Shown piece after piece: positions 1 to 10,349 of a stretch of 32,184 nt of DNA. This DNA comes from Chromera velia (Eukaryota; Sar; Chromeraceae). The stretch covers positions 1-32,184 of the forward strand of contig JAHBMJ010000258.1 of the NCBI GenBank assembly GCA_018398765.1, given 5' to 3'. Within the stretch, counting starts at the first letter, position 1. The number at the start of each line of letters is the position of its first letter. Both the position numbers and the translations under genes were made by a program. The notes under the pieces were generated by a model. It did not search any database. It saw only the letters and a program-made list of their open reading frames with translations, and was not told the origin of the DNA.

Positions 1-1018
1 TGATATTTAAGGTAAGATTTGAGGTTAACCTCTTAAGGTTCCTCACTGAGTCACTGACTTACTGTCACTCTGATCATTTTTCTCATGACAATAGTTATCA
101 AAACATTTCTGATGTGTGTTTCAAAAATTTAAAAAAATATGTATACAATTATAACTTATCAGTTCCGTAAAAAAAATATGCCTGTGTGGCAGTGTATATA
201 CACTAGTCACTAAGACTCACCCTAGTACTAATGGAGATTAAGAACGTAAAATTGATAGCTGCACATGTTTGTCAGACGTGATCGTCAAGCCATGCTGATT
301 GATGAGGTGGGTTTGAAAAGAACTGGTTGCCGCTGCTGCATACTCACAGCCATAAATAGTCCCTCCTTCCCCCTCGGCTCCTTGTATTTTCACCTGACAC
401 TGAATTACATTTGCCCCCTTTTGCACGGACCATATTTTTTTTGCATACCCGGCTCTAAAAATAAATGCCTCCTTCTTCCCGTTTGACCCTATCAGATTGT
501 GTAACATGTCTTTACGGGGTGTAAAATGTTTGCAGACGCTCAAAAAAGGGGCCGTAAAAGATGTTCGAGCACCAGAAAAGTCAACACAACTATTTGGGAA
601 AACGTTCAGCTGATCGGTTTACCTCTGCATGAAGTAAAAGGGGGTGAAACATCAATTTCAGTGCAGCTCAAAACGTTTTTTTTTTTAAGAGTAAACCATC
701 AAGATTTAGGTTTTTTCATTTGAATCAGCATGCGTGACGGATCGGTACTTGCAAAAGTTTTTTCAGGACCTTCATATTTGAGGTTGAAAGTCATATTGAT
801 CAAATATTTGATCGTATTTGATAGGTCTTTAAACACTAGGTCCTCCCTGACTGGATATTTGATTTGAGCTTAAGCCCTACCTCAAATCAAATCAAACATG
901 GTCACTACACTTATTAAGAATACTAGTAAGAATATGATTGATTGCTTCAATTTCCTTGAATAGTTTTACCTTATGGTCTTCCCGTTCTGTCTATCTGTTG
1001 TTACACTCTGATTACTAG
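1..1018. other. Gene-free AT-rich sequence
   Basis: I see no convincing coding exon here. Open frames are short, lie on both strands and show no domain-like content. The stretch is AT-rich, with homopolymer A and T runs near 131-177 and 677-686. It ends exactly where the first copy of a 235-bp dispersed repeat begins. Confidence 0.6.
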
Positions 1019-1253
1019 CGTAGGGAAGCTAGGCTCCTACCGTCCTAAGAGATCTCCTCTTAGTTCATATAGGGTAAGTACTGTCATACATGAGTCTTCA
1101 CTTCTATTCTGCTTTCTCTACAGAGACTGCTACTTCTGCATAAAGCTTTACTTCCGCATGCATGCTTTCTAATCATTAATGCATGTTCTCCACTATGCTC
1201 GTAATGCGCGCACTGCATAGATTCCTGACTGGGGCGCCCATCACAATGCTACG
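1019..1253. repeat. 235-bp dispersed repeat, copy 1
   Basis: This block recurs at 4240-4474 with the same length and six differences (about 97% identity), all of them transitions. Both copies begin CGTAGGGAAGC and end AATGCTACG, so the outermost five bases (CGTAG/CTACG) form a short terminal inverted repeat. The flanks are unrelated and I see no target-site duplication. Inside is a 7-bp hairpin (CTAAGAG at 1045-1051 with CTCTTAG at 1057-1063). There is also an intron-like segment at 1074-1123 running from GTAAGT to CTACAG. No long open frame is present. It could be a non-autonomous mobile element or a dispersed copy of a structured RNA. Confidence 0.85.
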
Positions 1254-2323
1254 TGCCCCTCCCCTCATAAGTCTCGTTCCGAGACTTCATGTATAAAGAT
1301 TGTGAGACAGCCTCCATTGGGAACGTACTTGTTGTTGCTGTGTTGCCTATCAAACACACGTTCAAACGGTGAAGGAGGGATTTCCCTGCTTTGGGGTTCA
1401 AGGTTACACTTCAGTCGATCTGCTTATAAATCAAGACAAGGTGCTCCCTCTGCACTCCACTGCATCAATTTTTCTTACTGCCCCGACCGCACTGCCTTGC
1501 GAAAACATGACACCTTGCTCTCTTAGGTTAAGTTTCTCTTCTCCTCTTCCTCCTCGTTGCATCTTTTCCAGAAGAATTTTTTTTTCTTCTTTCTCTCTCG
1601 GATGCGCGCTTTCGCTTTCCACAGACGGGTGGACAAACCTCTCTCTACTTGTCATGCTTCTTTTTTGTCTCCTACAACCACTCATACAACCCTTTTCTGC
1701 TTATCCTTTACTTTCTCCTTCCTTCACTTCACTCGCCACCAACTCCCTTTACTTCTCTTCTATTACCTCTCTGGCATCCACTCACACCTACATGCCCCCT
1801 CCCTCCAACGCCGCGTCCCCGCGGCTAAGAAGACGCACAACGGACAAAGAAAAAAAAAGGTGGGCACAAGGCACGACAAGACAGAGAATGGGAATAATGA
1901 GGTGTCTGTAGTGTAAACGGGCAGAGAGATCTGTTCATTCCCTGAAGAAAAATCGTTGTCGATCGGATGAACGACAAGGCAAATGTGCAGATTTCACTGT
2001 CTCCCCATTGTTCATCAGACTAACAATGCTATGGGCGTAGTTCTGCAAAGGCCCTGCCTTCTTTCCCGTTTTTCTCTCACCGTCTAACAAAAGAATCGAT
2101 TGACAGACAGACAGGCGTTATTCCAAGACAAAGACAGACAAACGGGCTCAGGAGAGAAAAACATACCTGATAATCTCATACAAACAAAGAGCGGAATTCC
2201 AGACACGGACACACAGGTAAAAGGAACATCAATCGATCGTTTAGGATCTACAAAGAGTTACTGGCAGACCCAAATAACTCAAAGTCAATGCCCTTTCCTC
2301 CCTCTCTCCTCACTGCATGCCAC
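1254..2323. other. Gene-free, pyrimidine-rich sequence
   Basis: Open frames at 1302-1916 lie in pyrimidine-rich low-complexity sequence and overlap in three frames with no recognizable domain. I treat them as chance frames. Degenerate CAGA-type runs occur near 2098-2150. No promoter or RNA gene can be supported. Confidence 0.5.
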
Positions 2324-2752
2324 TCACTGACTCGTTGAAATGCTAGGCTTCCGTGACGTCCCAAATCTCCTCGTGATTGGAGTATCTGGATGCGGCACGT
2401 CATCCAGCTCTTCGGCAGAAAAACCCGCCTTGAGGCGACGACGAATTTCGTGCCAGTACTCCCTGTGCTTCTCTTTGTGAAGCCTGGCTGCCTCACTGGC
2501 CTCCCACTCCTCTCGTTCACGCAGGCGGGCAGCTGCTTGCTCTACTTTTTCATTTTCAGATCTCCGCTGCTCCTGCCATCGAGCAATCTGTGCTTTCAAC
2601 TTCTCTTCCCGGATTCTTTGTTTCTTTGTGGGCTTCCGGCGAAGCTCAATCCTCTTCTCTCCATTGGATTTGTGGGCGGGAGTCTCTGAAAGCTGCGACT
2701 GGTGCTTTGCGACTGCTGCTGCTCGTTGTGGCATCTGGGCTTCAGTCTGCAA
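2324..2752 (-). CDS. Lysine/glutamate-rich coiled-coil ORF, function unknown
   Basis: A 142-residue frame starts at the Met codon at 2752; the same frame is open further upstream to about 2870, through a Gln-rich stretch. Roughly residues 30-110 are highly charged with heptad-like spacing, rich in Lys, Arg, Glu and Gln, as in a coiled coil. The tail carries a Glu-Glu-Leu-Asp-Asp-Val segment and a Ser/Thr-rich end. No domain family is recognizable. It lies directly downstream of, and in a different frame from, the acidic ORF at 2908-3783. Both may be parts of one gene joined by an intron or broken by a frameshift, or they may be separate. I could not find a donor and acceptor pair that joins them in phase and follows the splice-site style of the neighbouring genes. 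Confidence 0.45.
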   Translation of the reverse strand: MQTEAQMPQRAAAVAKHQSQLSETPAHKSNGEKRIELRRKPTKKQRIREEKLKAQIARWQEQRRSENEKVEQAAARLREREEWEASEAARLHKEKHREYWHEIRRRLKAGFSAEELDDVPHPDTPITRRFGTSRKPSISTSQ

Positions 2753-2907
2753 GTCGACAAAGATGTCAACCCGTCGCTTCTGATTTACGAGATGCTCTTG
2801 CTGCTGTTGGAGCTGCTGTTCTAGTTGATGCAGATTCTCTGAACCTGTAGCACTTGAGCAGGCGGTTCAATCTTTTGTAGACGGAGAGTCTGGAGTTGCA
2901 ACTGCAC

Positions 2908-3783
2908 CTAAGTGAAGTCCATGTACGCCTGATCATACGTCTCCTGGGATTTGTGCAACTCAGCTACTGCTTTTGCTATTGCTGCATCAGTGGGGCGCTT
3001 TTGTTCAGATCCTGAATTGGGAAGGGAGACGGATGACATGGCAGGCTGCTGAAAGTGACTTTGCATTGCTCCATCCTCCCCCCTCTCTTCATTTTCATAC
3101 CCAGTCCGTCGGGCCACTTCTGTAACGCTGTCTCCGCTCTCATAGGCAGGCGGAGAAGCAGACAAAATGGCAATTTGCAACTCAATTTCTCCCTTACACA
3201 CATTCATTTTCTTCTTACTGCAAAGAGTGCTGCTATCTGGATGTTTCTCCAATAATCGCTGCACAGATGCGTCGAAGGAAATCTCATCAACGTCATCCAC
3301 CGCCTTTCTCTCTTCTTCACCTTCATCCGCTTCTCCCCCCAGACATTCAGTTCGCACAGGGAGTGGCCTCTCCCCATTCATCTCTTCGGGTCCGTTCTCA
3401 ACGGAACAACAAGTCGGGTCTGACCTCTCGGTGAAGCGACGGCATACTTCATCGTCAAGCGTGCAGAGAGAGGCAATGAGGGCCTGCATCTCTGTGGTGA
3501 CAGACTCTCTCTCTCCTTCAACCACTTGGGGGCTCTGTTGGCCTTCTACTTCTACTTCTTTTGCTTCCGCTACGCTGACTGAAGCAAAAATACCGACGGA
3601 AGCAATGGGGGCAGACACATGCGTCTCGTGGTGAGTACAATCGGAACCATCTGGTGATGCAAAACCAGACTCCTCCTCACCCATGGTCGAATCTCGACCC
3701 AACTCACTCTTCAGGGGCACAGGCGTCAAAGGGGACTCTTCCTGACCAGGCTCCCTCTCCGGATCAACCGTCGCTACAGACAT
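2908..3783 (-). CDS. Acidic hypothetical protein (291 aa)
   Basis: A single uninterrupted frame of 291 codons starts at ATG 3783 and stops at TAG 2908-2910. The protein is strongly acidic, rich in Glu, Ser and Val, with short Cys-containing stretches near the middle (around 105-125 and 185-195). The C-terminus is helical and Lys/Gln-rich. No signal peptide, membrane segment or known domain is visible. The same frame continues upstream past a single TAG (3802-3804) into a basic, Lys/Arg-rich open segment reaching 4101, and past its own TAG into a Gln-rich stretch. Those extensions have no donor of the GYNNGT type, so they may be UTR or remnants of a longer, broken reading frame. Function unknown; likely a real but poorly conserved gene. 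Confidence 0.5.
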   Translation of the reverse strand: MSVATVDPEREPGQEESPLTPVPLKSELGRDSTMGEEESGFASPDGSDCTHHETHVSAPIASVGIFASVSVAEAKEVEVEGQQSPQVVEGERESVTTEMQALIASLCTLDDEVCRRFTERSDPTCCSVENGPEEMNGERPLPVRTECLGGEADEGEEERKAVDDVDEISFDASVQRLLEKHPDSSTLCSKKKMNVCKGEIELQIAILSASPPAYESGDSVTEVARRTGYENEERGEDGAMQSHFQQPAMSSVSLPNSGSEQKRPTDAAIAKAVAELHKSQETYDQAYMDFT

Positions 3784-3801
3784 GGCAGCCTGGCGTTGAT
3801 T

Positions 3802-4101
3802 CTATTGCGTAATTGAAAATCGCCGCCCACGTCTTGTCTTTCTTTTCTTTCTTCCTTTCTCTTCATTCACCCCCTCTATGCCTGCCAGTTTTTCTCCTGA
3901 AGGCAGAGGATGAAGTCTCTCCAAAAGTCGGGCCATAGCCCCTTCGGAATCCTCCTCGGCTCTGTCGTGCTCCAACAGTGTTGTTCCAGAGAAACACTGA
4001 GTCTCTCCAGATATCTCCGACAGAATTTTCTCAACGATGAGAAGCACGATCTTGAGGAGGCCCGCCACGTTTCTTTTTTCTTTCCTTTCTCTCTTCATCA
4101 T
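3802..4101 (-). other. Open segment in frame with the acidic ORF, behind one TAG
   Basis: This frame encodes 99 residues: a short hydrophobic helix-like stretch near residues 13-25, then an acidic middle and a Lys/Arg-rich end. It ends at TAG 3802-3804. The frame then runs on without any further stop into the ATG of the 291-residue ORF at 3783. It could be a 5' exon, a leader or a piece of a disrupted gene; the sequence alone does not decide. Confidence 0.25.
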
Positions 4102-4239
4102 CTCAACAGAAAGAAAGCACGTCTGTGCACACTTGACTGAAGGTGCGTTACACGTACTGAAGACGGTTCAAATAAGGGACGCAAGTCCCACTCTCGAACT
4201 CTACCTCCCTTCCTGGATCGATTTAAGGCTTTGCTTCCA

Positions 4240-4474
4240 CGTAGGGAAGCTAGGCTCCTACCGTCCTAAGAGATCTCCTCTTAGTTCATATAGGGTAAGT
4301 ACTGTCATACATGAGTCTTCACTTCTACTCTGCTTTCCCTACAGAGACTGCTACTTCTGCATAAAGCTTTACCTCCGCATGCACGCTTTCTAATCATTAA
4401 TGCATGTTCTCCACTACGCTCGTAATGCGCGCACTGCATGGATTCCTGACTGGGGCGCCCATCACAATGCTACG
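4240..4474. repeat. 235-bp dispersed repeat, copy 2
   Basis: This is the same-strand partner of the repeat at 1019-1253, with the same length and the same CGTAG...CTACG ends. At five of the six differences this copy has C where copy 1 has T; at the sixth it has G where copy 1 has A. That is the pattern expected if copy 1 decayed by deamination. The intron-like segment here is 4295-4344. The two copies bracket the acidic and coiled-coil locus. Confidence 0.85.
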
Positions 4475-6371
4475 ACTAGTCTGATTATATCCTAGATTAT
4501 ATCAGTTATTACTTACTCAAACTAGTTACAGTCGCCTGTATATTTAATAAACATTAGTAGTGCTAAGTGAAAGTTTTAAACAAGCTAGCAAACAAGTCTA
4601 TCAATTATTATTACTATGTCGATCTTCACTAGAATCTTCATATATATACAACTATATATATACACTACGATACGCCTCATAGTATAGGCTCATACGCATA
4701 TTAAATATTAATTACTATTGACGCACATACTAAGGGCCCGCCTAGGGCCCGCTTTGCAAGCCGCTTAGTAGGTTTTTTGGGCAATTTTTTGTAAAACCCT
4801 TTAATATACAATGCTTTCTGCTTCTAGTACCAATCATATATGAACTATACATGTATATTTTACTAAGTCTTCCTTTACAATTAATAATTCTAGGTAGTAC
4901 TCTTTCAATATGTACTAAGTTATCTTTTTATAGCGTGGCCTAGAACGTGGCTTTCAAGTTGTCACAGGGGCATGTTATGCAGTGTCGGGTCTGAGACTCT
5001 GAGCTAGTGACCTGAACTGACATGTACGCTAGCACGTGCGGTGCAACAGAAATGGAAACCGTCATCCAAGGGCTCGCGCATGGACGCATGGAGAGCTACC
5101 TAAAGGGACGGAAGGAGGGTGAGGCGTTCAACAAATGGAAGGAAAGGGAGGGAAGGAAATCATACACACGATTGATCTGCATGACTACGTGAAAAGCACA
5201 TTGTGAGGTGGATGGGAACACAAACAACAAAAGGAGAGAGAAAAAAGAAAAAATCAGAACAGGCAATCTTGCCCTACTGTCGCGTATTCCTCTGCATGGT
5301 CGAGCTTTGCCGTTTTGCTGACTATTTGAATCAAGTACACCCTCCCCCCAACCCTTTCCAATTAAGTCCTCCCCGCACTCTCTCCAGTTGCACCTCTCCT
5401 GAAAGGAAAGGAAAGGAAAGGAAGGCCGCATGTTCCGAAGAGAGCGGGAAGAAATCGAATTCAAGTAAGTGAGGCAGGCAGATGTGTGACAGACAGTCGA
5501 TCTTGCAAACAGAAAAGAAAGGAAGCCACAGAGATCACCCTAGGCAGAGAGAGTCTCTCCCAATCATGCAGGCAAATTCAGTTGACGGAATTCCTTCTCC
5601 CCCCCCCCCACACCCACACCCACACCCAGCGGATTTTCTTCAAATTCCGGCATTTGCAATCTTACCGTACGAACATCCGTTGCTTCGTTTCATCAAGTTT
5701 GTTTTCATGCATTGGTGACTCTGCGCATAGGCTTCTGCTGTCCCTTTCAACCTTTCTCTGTATGCCTATGCACGAAAGAAAAGAACTCACAAGAAGAGGA
5801 GCGGAGACACAAATGAGGGACGGAGCAGGAAGAGACGTGGAAGGAAGGCGAAGGCGGTGGGAGCAGCAGCAGTCCCCACCCATCAAGCAAAATCCATGAG
5901 TGCCGTTAACTGGCTGAATGAATATTGAGGAGCTACACAAAGGAAGAACGAGAGTGGGACAGAAAGACTGCGAAAGCAACCGATCTTTTTGCCTGTCTAT
6001 CTGCACGGATGCTAGACTCTCCTCTCCTCTAATTGAGTTGAGGAAGCCTGTTGCGTTGGCTGCTTACCTGCAGACAGACCGTTCCCCTCCTCACCACGAG
6101 GAAGGGATATGGGTGACGGACGGAAACATGTTGCATCTCTTCATTTTCTTTCTTGTGCTTCTTTCATTCGGGCAGTTGATTTTGATTTTCTTTTTGTTGA
6201 TATGAGAAAGATAAAACAGGGAAGCCGTTTTGGGAGTAGGGCGGGGGTGGAATTCGTGTGTTACTGTTCGTTGTCTGTTTACGGTATGATTTGTCAGTCT
6301 GTGGTTCTATCAGTGTTCGTATCGTGATCTTCTATTGAAAAGACATCTAGAAGGACATCAGATCCTGCAGG
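4475..6371. other. Gene-free interval downstream of the FKBP gene
   Basis: 4480-4900 is AT-rich with several TATATA runs and a direct GGGCCCGC duplication near 4733-4751. A short GGAAA microsatellite lies at about 5398-5424, and a C-run followed by CACACC repeats at 5600-5627. Open frames here are low-complexity and overlap on both strands. Nothing resembles a gene. The 3' UTR of the minus-strand FKBP gene probably occupies the right edge. Confidence 0.5.
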
Positions 6372-9300
6372 TCACTTCTTCTCTTCTCCCTCTCCCTCTT
6401 CCTCCCCCTCTCCCTCCTCTCCTGCAGGTACCTGCTGGACGTCCGGAGCGAAGTCGCCTTCCTCTCCTTCCTGCACGCACGCACACGAAGCACGCAGACA
6501 TGGAGCGAGAGAATGGGGAAGAGAAAGAGAACGAAGAGGAATTGACAGATCCCACTGTCGCTTTGGTAGAGGAACGTTCGTGTGACAAAAGAGTCTGTAT
6601 CGCTTTGATGCACAAAGCAAAAATGCGCAGTAGCAGAAGGAAAAGGAATTCTCCTGTTCCAGATGTCTCAATCCCATGCAAACAACCACACATCTGCCTA
6701 CCCTCCCACTCTAACTCTCTCGGACCCTTTTGTACTTTCTATCTCTTTCAGGGAACCTACGAAGGAAGGAACTCTGCGGGGCCAACCAACCAACGACTGA
6801 CGCACCAACGGAACCAACCAACCGTCCGCCCCGCTCCCCTGAGTGACTGACCATATCGTCGCCCTCGTCAAAGTCTTCTTCCTCGTCTCCGAAGTCCATC
6901 CCTTCCATCCCGCCCATCCCTCCCATTCCTCCCATGCCTCCCATTCCTCCCATGCCTCCCATTCCTCCCATGCCCCCCATTCCTCCCATGCCCATGTCCA
7001 TGCCGGGGGGCATTCCTCCCATTGCTGCAGGGTTGGCCGAGGGTTCTCTGTCTCTCCCTGTGGAGGCAAACCCCTTCATCTTCCCGAACATGCCCCCGAA
7101 CAGGGACTTCTCCTTGTCCTTGAACGCCTTGATCCGGTCCTCCACCTCCTTCAACTTCTTCACGATCCCAGGGTCCTTCCCGCCATCTGCCTGCACGGCT
7201 CTCCTGAGCACGTTCCGAGCTACGCTGTCATTCTTCATAGCAGCACAAGCAACGCCCAGCCTGCACTCATGTGACAAACACACCGTGGATGAGAACTTTG
7301 TCTCGCCACACGCATGGCGACTCTCACGGAAGGACAGGGGAAAGAAAGGACATCTCTGAGATGAACTACTCCTTTGATGGCCTTTCGATCGTTTTTGAAA
7401 CGCGAAGACCGAAAGAAAGAGACGGATCCAAAGAGCTCAGCTAGATTCTTCCTAGCTGATCAACCATCACTTGCCTGAAGAGCGCTTTGACGTTCTCCGG
7501 GTCCTCCTCGAGGACTTTCTGGCACTTCTCTGCGGCTAGGTCGAACTGCTCCTGCTTCAACGCCACCTGGGCAATGTTCAAGAGGACGGGCTTCACAGCC
7601 TCTGCCGCCTTCTGCTTGTCCTCCTCACTGGCTTGATAGCCCATATACTCTACTGCACCTGCAGCTGCCTCGTAGCGTCTGAGTGCCCTGCCGAGATTGC
7701 CTGCCTTGAAGGCCTCGTTGCCCTTCTGCTTCAACTCTAGGGCATGGGCAACCTTTTCATCGACTGACATGTCCTGCAGAGGGGAGAAGGGGAGGCGAGA
7801 AAGAGTTTGGGGATTCCTTCATTCAGTCTGTCGCTTGGTTTCTGAGCCGTCCACTGTGCACCTCAAAAAAACGAAAGAACCAGACGGGCATGATGAGGCT
7901 GACTTTGACGCCTCAACATACATAGAGGGTTCGTGAGATGAAAAGAAGAATGAACCGAAGAAGCGCTCTGAGAAGAAGGAGATCAGATCATTCAATCACC
8001 TGCATGTGGAATCCATCTGTTCTGCAGGCTCTTTAAGACGGTTCTTTCTTTCTTTCTTTTTGCATGTCCGGTCGAGTGGAGGGGTGGATAACAAAGAATG
8101 TGCAGAGAGAGGTTTGCTGCTTTCCTACTTCGTTTCGCACATTAACCGAGTTTCGCTGATTCAAAAACACACACCAGCCGGGTTCTTGTCCTCTTCTTGT
8201 TTCAAATTGAAGAAGAAGCTGGAAGCACACAGCTAGCGCCTCCTGTCAGAAGAAAAAGACCGAAGATGCATGCAGTTAGCAATTCTTTTATCGACACTTC
8301 ACCCAACCCCCTTTGCACGGTGCATGGTCTGCCCTCATATCCCTCCCAACTGACGCACGCACAAAAGGTTCCTTAGGGTTCACGAAGTCTTCCAGAAGAA
8401 GAGAGTCCAGCACGACGTCCTTCCCGAAATGTTCGTGACCCGAGGGGAAGGCAAACTCGGAATCCCCTGCAACCATCAGATCTCCCTCTTGGCCCTTCTT
8501 CATCCGACGCACTACGCAATCGAAGGCAGCGATCGGCACGTCGTCAGCGTCATCAACGACAAACTCGTGGGGAGCGCCTTCTGCAATGCAGACAGGACAG
8601 GATGTACGTAGAGAATTGATCAACATGAAGTTCAATAGTACTGACACAAAAGCATGCATGCACCTACAGATGCAGAGACAGCCTGTTCAGCTCCAAAAAG
8701 CGTTTACCGGAATGCCTGAATGAACGCATGAAAGAGTCACTCCTCGCGTGGACAGACAGACAGACAGACAGAGCACACCGACCAGCGTAGGTGTCCCTGA
8801 TGGTCGTCGTCTGCTCCTCTCCTCCTTCGTGTCCTTCTATCACTTTCATCACGTACTGGAGCTTCACGAGACAGAGATCTCTGGGATACTGCCATCCCTC
8901 TCCGGCCCTCGTCTTCTTCATCAGGAGCGACCCGTCGAGGTGAGGAGACAGGTCCTCCTCGTTGATCCAAGAGATCAACTCAATCTCAAACTGCATCATC
9001 AGACAGACAGACAGGGGAATATTCGTGTACACTTTCGTATGTACTTTGTTTTTTTGCGTGTAAGCACAGTGTACGTGTGTCGTAGCTGGATGAGTCAAGA
9101 GACACGCGCCATCTTTTCGAATCAGGAAAGAGTAGGCGGATGAATTGAAGACGGAGAGAAAGACGAGTTTTCACTACTTCCTACAAACCCGACAGAAAAA
9201 AGCAGACACGAAGACAGGTTGGTCGGTTGACAGAAACACACAAGACAGGTAGGTACACAGAAACACACAAGACAGGTACACAGAAACACACAAGACAGGT

Positions 9301-10279
9301 GCACAGAAACACACAACACAGGTAGGTACACAGAAACACACAAGACAGGTTGGTACACAGAAACCCACAACACAGGTGCACAGAAACACACAAGACAGGT
9401 AGGTACACAGAAACACACGTACCTCCAGTGTGGCGTTGGGGGGAATTTTGCCTCCTGCGCCCGTCTCACCGTAGGCCTTCCCGGGTGCCAGGACGACTCG
9501 ACACTTCTCACCTGCACACACAAAGAAAGATACCGAAAGGCAACGAAAGGGATGTCTTGTTCTCAGGGAAAAGAAGGGAGAAGCACGGCCAAATGATAAG
9601 CCACCAGACTGTCCAACCAGGGTAGCCAAAAAGAGAGAGAGATGGAGGGTGCTTTGGGATTCTCGCATCACCCGCACTGTGTTTCTCGAGCAAGTAAGCA
9701 AACCACGCACAAAGGAAGAGGGGAGAAGACAAGAGAGCACAGGTGGCTGCCACGACCCCCCTTCCTGTCTGTCATCTTTCTCATGCAGCTCTCGTCATCC
9801 ATTCCCCTCTCTTCTCAGGGACCGATACACCCTACACTCCTTGCAAGACACACACCCAACAGATAAGCGACCCGAATAAACCCTCCATTGAAAGACTCTC
9901 CTGCCCACTCACTCACCCCTCCTCATTGTCGCCACGCAGTCAGACCACCCCTGAATGACGCCCTTGCCGAGTTTGAAGGTGAACCCGTCGTTCCGGTCGA
10001 ATTCTTCTGCAGAGGAGGGAAGGGAAGCGTAAGCAGTCACACATCACAAAAAGCTTCTGCATGGGATTGATTCGCTGTGTACACTACACTCCGATGAAAA
10101 AAGAAGCGGTCCGTCTGGCCACGGTCACAGTCAGACAGGTGGAAAAGGGACACGTAGGAACAAAGCAAACTACTGCAAAAATTTCAGGGAGGAAACACGT
10201 AAAGGGAGCAGCAGCGTGTCCTGGAATGGCCATGTGTGCCTGCCTCATCCATTGTTCTACAAAAACGTCAACCACAAAA

Positions 10280-10349
<70 letters not shown>

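Noticed and set aside
2908-3804. TAG read as glutamine (genetic code change)
   Set aside because: Reading the two TAGs as Gln gives plausible Gln-rich sequence, but the default end of the KH gene and the Cys-rich gene model also use TAG as a stop, and the coiled-coil part lies in a different frame. A disrupted or spliced locus is simpler.
6698-6851. C-terminal extension of the FKBP exon by reading through to 6711
   Set aside because: The sequence after GDDM is low-complexity and not protein-like, while an in-phase GTCAGT donor and GTGCAG acceptor join a well-formed acidic last exon ending in TGA at 6372.
9231-9422. Possible CRISPR array
   Set aside because: The units are contiguous with no unique spacers, lie within a eukaryotic intron and differ by small duplications, as in a minisatellite.
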